A stretch of DNA of 11,389 nt. It comes from an uncultured Eubacteriales bacterium. Its GTDB lineage: Bacteria; Bacillota; Clostridia; Monoglobales; Monoglobaceae. Position numbers and translations under genes: made by a program. Of this stretch, positions 6,344-11,389 are shown one piece after another. The notes under the pieces are model-generated. The model made no database searches, had not been told where the DNA came from, and was given only the letters and a program-made list of their open reading frames with translations. Location of the stretch: the NCBI GenBank assembly GCA_958346135.1, contig CATVQN010000011.1, forward strand, positions 1 to 11,389, in the 5' to 3' direction. Every line of letters begins with the position of its first letter. The first letter of the stretch is position 1.

Positions 6344-8067
6344 CAGAGACAGAAAACTATGGCTTTTCAAAGCCGGAGCTTAGCGATACCGCAAATATTG
6401 AGGTGCTGAATCAAGCTTTCGATCAAGTGGATGCGGCAATCAAAGCCGAGGCTGACGCAAGAGAGGCGGAAATTAAGGCACTTCCGATTAAGTCTCTTGC
6501 CGGTGAAACGGTATCCACTGAAAACGGTACAACCGTAACGGCCGGAGACGGTGCAACTATAGTAGGCGATATGACTGAAAGAACATACGATACAAGCGGT
6601 AATATTTCTTCCGGCAATATCGCAAGTGGACACGATTCCACTGTCGTTGGCGGAGATTGTAATACAGCAAAAGGCTATCTATCAGTTATAGTTGGAGGAG
6701 ATAACAATATTGCCAGAAGAAAAGGTAATATTGTTATTGGAGGTACTGAAAACAATGCAGGTTTAACGGGCAATCCATCTCCAGATAGTGATAAGTATGC
6801 AGCAGTTTTTGGCGGCTGCAACAATACATCAATCGGCGCTTATTGTGCAATTTTAAGTGGTATTGATAATTCTGCCTCAGGTATGTGTACTACTGTCATC
6901 GGTGGAAAGAAAAATGTAGCTTCTGGTAATAACTCTGTAGTTATTGGCGGAGGAATTGATATGCTTGCGGATGGTGAGACAGGAAATAATATAGCAAGCG
7001 GAAATAATTCTGCTGTGGTAGGTGGTACACGAAATAATACTAAAAGCCAGCTTTGCGGCGTGTTTGGAGGCAACGGTAATACTGCAGGAAGTGTTGATAC
7101 GACATCCACTTCTTCTGTTGTGCTTGGCGGTATGAATAATACAGCAATTTCATGGTATAGCGCTGTGCTAAGCGGAAGTAATAATACTTCTTCTGGACAA
7201 GGCAGTGTCGTTTTGGGCGGCATTGACAATGCGGTAAGCAATTACTACAGCGCTGTGATTGCAGGCAGCAATAATATAATAAATGGCAGTTATAGTGTTG
7301 TTGCCGGTAGATATAATACTGCTCTCGCAAACCAATTAAAAGCGGGTCATTACGCTAAAGACGGCACAGCGGGTACAGAATCCGGGACAACGGGTGACGC
7401 ATTTATCATTGGTAACGGTACATCGGACACAAGGTCAAATTGTTTCAGAGTTGGCTATGACGGTTCTGTTTATGGATTGTCTGCATTTAAAACCACAGGC
7501 GCAGACTATGCCGAATATTTTGAGTGGAAAGACGGGAACCCAAATAACGAAGACAGGCGTGGAAGATTGGTTGCGCTTGACGGTGATAAAATCCGTTTTG
7601 CGACTGCGGAAGATACCGATATTCTAGGTGTTGTTTCAGCCGTACCTTGTATTGAAGGCGATGTTCACTTTGACGATTGGCAGGGAAAGTATTTAACCGA
7701 TGTATTTGGGCAAAGATTGACTAAAACCGTGCATATCCCTGCAAGGTACGAGGAAATGGAAACCATTGACGAAAACGGCGAAAAAAAGACAGAAAATATA
7801 CTCGTTGAGGAAGAATACGATGCCGTTCAATGGATTATCAGTCCTGAATATGACCCCACGAAGGAATATATAAGCCGTGAAACCAGAAAGGAATGGGACC
7901 CTGTCGGTCTGATAGGAAAACTCGTTGTTGTTGATGACGGCACTTGTATGCCAAACGAATATTGTAAAGCCGGAGAAAACGGGATAGCAACGAAAACAAC
8001 CTATCATACCGGATTTCGTGTCTTATCAAGAATTGACGAGACACACATCAAGGTATTTGTAAAGTAA
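6340..8067 (+). CDS. Tail fibre with beta-roll repeats and a self-cleaving Peptidase_G2 chaperone domain
   Basis: A 575-residue protein in three parts. Residues 1-45 (NYGFSKPELSDTANIEVLNQAFDQVD, then a short helix) are the usual baseplate-attachment head of Firmicutes phage fibres. Residues ~86-330 contain many degenerate GG-x-x-N-x-A-x-G...S-V-V repeats as in YadA/haemagglutinin heads, predicting a trimeric left-handed beta-roll. Residues ~380-575 match Peptidase_G2, the intramolecular chaperone of the phi29/GA-1 neck appendage: ADYAEYFEW (388-396), EDRRGRLVALDGDKIR (404-419) and DILGVVS (427-433). In that family the domain trimerises and folds the shaft, then cuts itself off. By analogy the cut falls close to A388/D389. 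The ATG at 6340 has AAAGGAGG 7 bases upstream. The repeat part is lower in GC than the baseplate genes, fitting module exchange. Confidence 0.88.
   Translation: MTETENYGFSKPELSDTANIEVLNQAFDQVDAAIKAEADAREAEIKALPIKSLAGETVSTENGTTVTAGDGATIVGDMTERTYDTSGNISSGNIASGHDSTVVGGDCNTAKGYLSVIVGGDNNIARRKGNIVIGGTENNAGLTGNPSPDSDKYAAVFGGCNNTSIGAYCAILSGIDNSASGMCTTVIGGKKNVASGNNSVVIGGGIDMLADGETGNNIASGNNSAVVGGTRNNTKSQLCGVFGGNGNTAGSVDTTSTSSVVLGGMNNTAISWYSAVLSGSNNTSSGQGSVVLGGIDNAVSNYYSAVIAGSNNIINGSYSVVAGRYNTALANQLKAGHYAKDGTAGTESGTTGDAFIIGNGTSDTRSNCFRVGYDGSVYGLSAFKTTGADYAEYFEWKDGNPNNEDRRGRLVALDGDKIRFATAEDTDILGVVSAVPCIEGDVHFDDWQGKYLTDVFGQRLTKTVHIPARYEEMETIDENGEKKTENILVEEEYDAVQWIISPEYDPTKEYISRETRKEWDPVGLIGKLVVVDDGTCMPNEYCKAGENGIATKTTYHTGFRVLSRIDETHIKVFVK
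6595..7329 (+). repeat. Degenerate coding repeats for a YadA-head-like beta-roll
   Basis: About a dozen imperfect repeats of ~14-18 codons encode a (S/T)xVxGGxxNxAxG pattern, residues ~86-330 of the fibre. Unit length and spacing vary, and two longer loops interrupt the series, near residues 141-153 and 205-215. The repeats are conserved as protein more than as DNA. This favours slow divergence rather than recent slippage. Confidence 0.8.
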
Positions 8068-8080
8068 CGTATTTTAAGAC

Positions 8081-8086
8081 AGGAGG
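8081..8086 (+). promoter_or_regulatory. Ribosome binding site that fixes the ATG start of the lectin-fold fibre gene
   Basis: Perfect AGGAGG, 8 bases before ATG 8095. An upstream in-frame GTG at 8086 overlaps the site itself and is unlikely to be used. Confidence 0.88.
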
Positions 8087-8094
8087 TGGAAGCG

Positions 8095-10539
8095 ATGAAG
8101 ATAATCAAGTTTAAAGTGTCCGGACAGGAACAGATCCGGCTTACCCATGAGAGCATTGTCGCAGGCAGTCAGAATTATTTGGCCTGCGCTTTTTCCTTTG
8201 ATGATCCTGATTATGAAGGGAAAACCAAGATTGCAAACTTTGTATACGGCGATCAGGTGTTTTCACAGCTGATCAAGGACGGTACCTGTGAGGTGCCTCC
8301 GGAAGTGATTCAGCCGCCGTATTTTACCATGTCACTGACCATCGGTGATCTGATTACCATCAAGCCTGTGACGGTCACGGTGGACGCAAATGGACTGCCT
8401 GACGGCGTATATCCGGTATCTGTGACATTAGGCCTTTATGAACAGATGATTGCCGAGTTTACACAGCATTCCGAAAGTGCCAAGGCCTCTGCAGACCGTG
8501 CGGAGTCACAGGCCGAAACCGCATCACTTCAGGCAAAGCAAGCGGCCCAAAGTGCCGAGCAAGCGGCTCAAAGCGCAGATCAGGCGAATACCATAAAAAC
8601 AGACTGTGATACGATTCTTCAGTCTGTCGGTGAGCTCAAGGCTCAGGTTGATGCGGATGCCATGAAATCCGCTGCGAACGCTGCACAGGCGGCGGAAAGC
8701 AAGGCAGAATGTGAAGAGATACAGCAGAACATTCAGAATATAAAATCCGGGATGGATACACAGGCGGAAGCGGTGAGCGAGGCTGCGGCATCGGCGGCGA
8801 AGGCGCGAGATGATGCGCAGACTGCGCTCTCTGAGGTGTTAAGCGCCAAGGAGGATATCATCGATATTGCCGATACCAAAGTGGATAAGGTGGATGGAAA
8901 GGGACTGTCTCAAAACGATTATAGCGATGCGGATAAGGCTTTGGTTTCCGGCATGCCGGATGCGCTTTTGCTGAAGGCCGACAAAGCCGATGTCCTGGAA
9001 AAGACAAATTCCGATGCCTACACACCAACCTCCGATTATCATCCCGCTACCAAAAAGTATGTGGATGATACGGCAGAAAAGCCGGAGAACAAAGGCCGGG
9101 CGGGCGGCTATGCACCTTTGGATGAAAACGGTAAACTTCCGGACAGTTATTTATACGGCGTTACCGTGAAACAGTATGGTGTGCGTTGGAACGGCACATC
9201 ATCTACCGTATGTGAAAGACTTGGAGATGCGGTCGGTCTTGTTGCAAACGCTCATAAGGGCACTGCCGATAGTGTCCAAAATGACTTCGACAGCATCTAT
9301 CCCTGGAGCGATATGAAGCTGTGCAACATTGACGCAGACGGCAATATTCTCGCCTTTGCGGACGAGCCTTCCTTTCAGCGGGACGGTACCAACGGCGATG
9401 TTATGGTCAGAATTCCGAAGTTCTATTACAAACGTGAAAAAACCGCAGAGGGCTGCGAGGAGTGGTGGATTTGTGCCGTGAAGCTGCCGGGCTATGCGCT
9501 GCATCCGCTGTTTATGGACGATGGGAAAGAGGTCAGCGAGGTATTTCACTCGGCATATAATGCCAGCTCCTACACAGACGAGACGGACAGCAAGATAAAA
9601 TTACAGAGTATCACCGGCGTACAGCCGAAAGTCCGGACAACAAGATCTAACTTCCGCACCTATGCACGAAATAAGGGTTCTGTCTGGGGGATTGAGGATT
9701 TGTCATGCGTTCATGCGCTCCAAATGCTTTATATGGTTGAATATGCAAACACAAACTCGCAGGCAGCGCTCGGAAGCGGCGTAAGTTCGCTGAATTACAC
9801 AGCGCTACATCTCGCAGTCGAAGCCGGAGAGAACACGAACGAGTTCGTAACTTCAACAGCCAACGCAAACAAATACAGAGTCGGAGAACGAATCGAAATC
9901 GGAACAAGTCAGGGTAGCAACAACAAGACCTCGACCCCGAGAACAATCACCGCAATCACGGCGCGTGATGACGATGCAGACATCTCGGTAATTACTTTCG
10001 ATGGCGACCCTGTCGCTTCAATCGCAGTCGGCAATATGATATGGAATGTCGCACCGCTTAACGGCTCATGCGATGAACTGGGTGGCGGAAGCGGATACAT
10101 CGGAACAAACGGCAGAGCAGACAGTGCGTACAGAGGTATCGAAGGCTTCCACGGAAAATTATTCCGTTTTATTGACGGTGTAAATATTAAAGACCATGTC
10201 GTGTATTATGCGAACAGCATCGCAGACTACGCAGACGGAGTCTATGACGGCAAGTACCGAGCAGTCGGATACACCAACGGAACATCAAACGGATATGTAT
10301 CCGAATTCGGATATGACGAAAAAGCACCGTGGGTAATGTTCCCGACAGAAGCAAAAGGCGGTTCAACCACCTATGTGCCTGATTATTATTATCAGACCAC
10401 AGGCGAACGCCTGCTCACCCTCGGTGGTAGCTTCTCCTTCGGCGACACGTACGATGGCGTGTTCTGCTTCTACGGCATCAACGCCTTCTCGTACTTAATC
10501 TTGAGCTACGGGGCGCACCTTCTTGTCAAAAAGCCGTAA
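8095..10539 (+). CDS. Receptor-binding tail protein with C-type-lectin fold; predicted DGR target
   Basis: An 814-residue protein. Residues 1-118 are a beta-rich head, resembling baseplate upper protein (BppU) N-termini, for docking to the baseplate. Residues ~121-260 are Ala/Gln/Glu-rich coiled coil. Residues 262-352 form a linker with fibre motifs (KVDKVDGKGLSQNDYS, YHPATKKYVDD, GYAPLDENGKLPDSY). Residues ~360-814 resemble the formylglycine-generating-enzyme/C-type-lectin fold of DGR targets: VRIPKFYYK (438-446), GYALHP (466-471), WGIEDLSCVHALQMLYMVEYAN (531-552) and EFGYDEKAPWVMFP (737-750). The final ~38 residues have the GGx4Gx4GxF...YGAHLL variable-region pattern. The variable residues would face outward and bind host-surface ligands. 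Codon choice changes from about 9640 onward. A plain lectin fibre without a live DGR remains possible. The ATG at 8095 is set by its ribosome binding site. Confidence 0.88.
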   Translation: MKIIKFKVSGQEQIRLTHESIVAGSQNYLACAFSFDDPDYEGKTKIANFVYGDQVFSQLIKDGTCEVPPEVIQPPYFTMSLTIGDLITIKPVTVTVDANGLPDGVYPVSVTLGLYEQMIAEFTQHSESAKASADRAESQAETASLQAKQAAQSAEQAAQSADQANTIKTDCDTILQSVGELKAQVDADAMKSAANAAQAAESKAECEEIQQNIQNIKSGMDTQAEAVSEAAASAAKARDDAQTALSEVLSAKEDIIDIADTKVDKVDGKGLSQNDYSDADKALVSGMPDALLLKADKADVLEKTNSDAYTPTSDYHPATKKYVDDTAEKPENKGRAGGYAPLDENGKLPDSYLYGVTVKQYGVRWNGTSSTVCERLGDAVGLVANAHKGTADSVQNDFDSIYPWSDMKLCNIDADGNILAFADEPSFQRDGTNGDVMVRIPKFYYKREKTAEGCEEWWICAVKLPGYALHPLFMDDGKEVSEVFHSAYNASSYTDETDSKIKLQSITGVQPKVRTTRSNFRTYARNKGSVWGIEDLSCVHALQMLYMVEYANTNSQAALGSGVSSLNYTALHLAVEAGENTNEFVTSTANANKYRVGERIEIGTSQGSNNKTSTPRTITAITARDDDADISVITFDGDPVASIAVGNMIWNVAPLNGSCDELGGGSGYIGTNGRADSAYRGIEGFHGKLFRFIDGVNIKDHVVYYANSIADYADGVYDGKYRAVGYTNGTSNGYVSEFGYDEKAPWVMFPTEAKGGSTTYVPDYYYQTTGERLLTLGGSFSFGDTYDGVFCFYGINAFSYLILSYGAHLLVKKP
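8539..8580 (+). repeat. Tandem 21-base heptad duplication in the coiled coil
   Basis: Two consecutive units (8539-8559 and 8560-8580) encode QAAQSAE and QAAQSAD and agree at 17 of 21 bases. The exact heptad length keeps the coiled-coil register. The differences are mostly silent, so the duplication is not very recent. Confidence 0.75.
10423..10539 (+). other. Candidate DGR variable region (VR) at the 3' end of the lectin-fold gene
   Basis: Codons 777-814 end the gene, the standard DGR position. Among the 29 codons from 10423 to 10509, 21 end in C and only 14 of 87 bases are A. This fits AAC-rich template codons rewritten by A-to-N mutagenesis into NNC. The fixed scaffold GGx4Gx4GxF, then A-F-S-x6-G-A-H-L-L, matches known VR-coded lectin tails. 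The GC-rich GGGGCGCACC (10510-10519) near the 3' edge could belong to the initiation-of-mutagenic-homing site. No second copy (template repeat) is visible in the window, so pairing is not shown. Confidence 0.78.
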
Positions 10540-10545
10540 AGACGG
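10534..10545 (+). other. Small inverted repeat just after the candidate VR
   Basis: CCGT (10534-10537) and ACGG (10542-10545) can pair around an AAAG loop, overlapping the stop codon. Phage DGRs such as that of BPP-1 carry a hairpin with a 4-base loop right after the VR, but with a longer stem. Four base pairs is weak and may be chance. Confidence 0.3.
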
Positions 10546-10582
10546 AAAGAATGAATCATAAAACAAAAAAGGAGGCAATGCA

Positions 10583-10954
10583 ATGAAAACAGAGTCAGCA
10601 GTCAAACCGCCGGAATCTGCGTTTGCCATTGAGAGACTGAAATGCAGCAAATGTAACGTTCATCTCTTTGAGAATATCGAGGAAACCACCGATACATACG
10701 GCGATACAATCTATACCTACGATTTATATATTCTCCGAGATATACGCTATCATAACAAACTCGGTGAAAATATTGAAGCGTATTACACCAAATGGCTCGA
10801 TAAGGCAAAGGCGGCAGAGAACGCAGAGCCTGCGTATACGGAAATCCAAAGACTTCAACAGGACATGACAGACCTTATGCTGGAAAACATTGAGCAGGGA
10901 CAATATATTACGGAACTGGAACTTTTGATTATGGGAGGAAACGAAAATGTATAA
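10583..10954 (+). CDS. Unassigned small phage protein between fibre and XkdX genes
   Basis: A 123-residue, acidic protein that I cannot assign to a named family. It has a CSKC (C-x-x-C) motif at 21-24, a Tyr/Thr-rich stretch (37-57), and a C-terminal helix (84-116, EIQRLQQDMTDLMLENIEQGQ) likely to form a coiled coil. Firmicutes phages often have a small helical protein here, after the last fibre gene and before XkdX; some may be fibre-assembly helpers, which is inference. Its acidic character and CxxC motif do not suggest the basic four-helix Avd protein of DGRs. The ATG is preceded by AAGGAGG (10569-10575) at 7 bases. The 3' end overlaps the XkdX-like gene by 8 bases. Confidence 0.8.
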   Translation: MKTESAVKPPESAFAIERLKCSKCNVHLFENIEETTDTYGDTIYTYDLYILRDIRYHNKLGENIEAYYTKWLDKAKAAENAEPAYTEIQRLQQDMTDLMLENIEQGQYITELELLIMGGNENV

Positions 10955-11087
10955 AACCATCAAGGCAAGATTCAACAAAGGCTATATCCGGCTCGACCAG
11001 TTAAAAAGATACTGTGCGCTTGGCGTCATTTCCGAGGATGAATTTATGGACATCTGTGGAAAGAATTTGAATGAGGTGACGAAATGA
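10947..11087 (+). CDS. xkdX: XkdX-like small phage protein
   Basis: A 46-residue protein matching the XkdX family (PF09693 type): an N-terminal aromatic/basic stretch (YKTIKARFNKGYI), then RLDQLKRYCALGVISEDEFMDICG, corresponding to the family's 'v..yv..G.IT.eey..Itg' pattern. XkdX genes sit after tail-fibre genes and before the holin/lysis genes of Bacillus and Clostridia phages; the function is unknown. The ATG lies inside the end of the preceding gene, 8 bases after GGAGG (10934-10938). Its TGA overlaps the next ATG as ATGA. Confidence 0.85.
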   Translation: MYKTIKARFNKGYIRLDQLKRYCALGVISEDEFMDICGKNLNEVTK

Positions 11088-11335
11088 CAACGGAAATCAT
11101 CGTAGCAATATTATCGTTGCTCGGAACGCTGTTAGGTTCGCTGACAGGTGTTCTCACCGCCAATCGGCTTTCTAACTATCGCATTGGAAAGCTGGAAGAA
11201 AAGGTAAACAAACACAACAACCTGATTGAGCGCACCTTTAAGATTGAAGAAAAGATTGCTGTTCTTGACAACCGACAGAAGGTATCAGAACACAGGCTGG
11301 AGGATTTAGAGGAGGTCACAACGATGCATAAATAA
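11084..11335 (+). CDS. Small membrane-anchored coiled-coil protein, possible lysis accessory
   Basis: An 83-residue protein with one hydrophobic segment (residues 4-27, EIIVAILSLLGTLLGSLTGVLTAN), then a charged helix (33-78) with heptad-like Leu/Ile/Val spacing (KLEEKVNKHNNLIERTFKIEEKI). One membrane segment plus a coiled coil recalls XhlA-type haemolysin/holin partners of PBSX lysis cassettes, but the order is reversed: XhlA has its membrane segment at the C-terminus. Its place after XkdX, where holin and endolysin genes normally begin, supports a lysis-related or membrane-sensing role. I cannot name the family. It is translationally coupled to XkdX (ATGA overlap) and is followed 3 bases after its stop by a promoter. 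Confidence 0.78.
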   Translation: MTTEIIVAILSLLGTLLGSLTGVLTANRLSNYRIGKLEEKVNKHNNLIERTFKIEEKIAVLDNRQKVSEHRLEDLEEVTTMHK

Positions 11336-11338
11336 TCC

Positions 11339-11367
11339 TTGACAGAATGCGTCCGTTTGGGTATAAT
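11339..11367 (+). promoter_or_regulatory. Consensus sigma-A promoter reading out of the window
   Basis: TTGACA (11339-11344) and TATAAT (11362-11367) are both perfect consensus, separated by an ideal 17 bases. Transcription would start near 11374. It begins 3 bases after the last stop codon and points downstream, so it drives genes outside this window independently of the late tail transcript. Candidates are lysis genes or a DGR cassette. There is no terminator between the tail operon and this promoter. Confidence 0.88.
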
Positions 11368-11389
11368 AAAAGCAGATAAAGGTAAACCG

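Noticed and set aside
6840..7330. Minus-strand frames and CRISPR-like periodicity in the fibre repeat region
   Set aside because: The periodicity follows coding repeats of a beta-roll with variable unit length and degenerate DNA. There are no identical repeats with unique spacers, and the minus-strand frames are shadows.
8086..8094. Upstream GTG start for the lectin-fold gene
   Set aside because: The GTG overlaps the AGGAGG site itself. ATG 8095 has ideal 8-base spacing.
10540..11389. Template repeat, Avd or reverse transcriptase within the window
   Set aside because: By eye I found no second copy of the VR scaffold bases (such as GGGGCGCACC or the GTGTTCTGCTTC stretch). None of the three small genes has reverse transcriptase motifs or a basic Avd-like character.
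1..11389. tRNA genes, attachment sites, insertion sequences or integrase
   Set aside because: No cloverleaf, transposase-like protein, terminal inverted repeats or recombinase motif is visible on either strand.

Overview
The window is the distal tail (baseplate, fibre and start of lysis) block of a contractile-tailed phage or prophage, or a phage-derived tail particle, from a Gram-positive host, most likely a gut-type Clostridia/Firmicutes bacterium. The evidence is a run of proteins matching the Bacillus subtilis PBSX late genes (XkdQ, tape measure, XkdR, XkdS, XkdT, XkdU, XkdX types), strong AGGAGG ribosome binding sites, TTG and GTG starts, and a perfect sigma-A type promoter. All genes lie on the + strand, mostly with 4-40 base overlaps or gaps under 45 bases. 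No integrase, capsid or replication genes are present, so intact phage, prophage and tailocin cannot be told apart.

Layout: a strong intrinsic terminator (23-50) is followed by an unusual multidomain hub gene (90-2129) with an M15-type peptidoglycan peptidase, a probable second wall-hydrolase region and an XkdQ-like baseplate hub. The tape measure gene follows (2140-4092). Next comes the baseplate wedge set in canonical order: XkdR/DUF2577-like, XkdS/DUF2634-like, baseplate J (XkdT) and XkdU-like (4102-6343). Then come two different host-contact proteins. The first (6340-8067) is a YadA-head-like beta-roll fibre ending in a Peptidase_G2 self-cleaving chaperone. The second (8095-10539) is a large protein with a baseplate-attachment head, an alanine-rich coiled coil and a C-type-lectin fold. 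Three small overlapping genes follow: an unassigned 123-residue protein, XkdX, and a membrane-anchored coiled-coil protein. The window ends on a promoter reading outward.

The most interesting point is the 3' end of the 8095-10539 gene. Its last ~40 codons have the GGx4Gx4GxF...GA(R/H)LL pattern, the dominance of NNC codons (21 of 29) and the low adenine content expected of the variable region of a diversity-generating retroelement (DGR). No template repeat or reverse transcriptase lies in the window. They would be expected just downstream, where the outward promoter points. If so, the particle carries one fixed fibre and one hypervariable lectin fibre, plus wall-cutting enzymes built into its hub.
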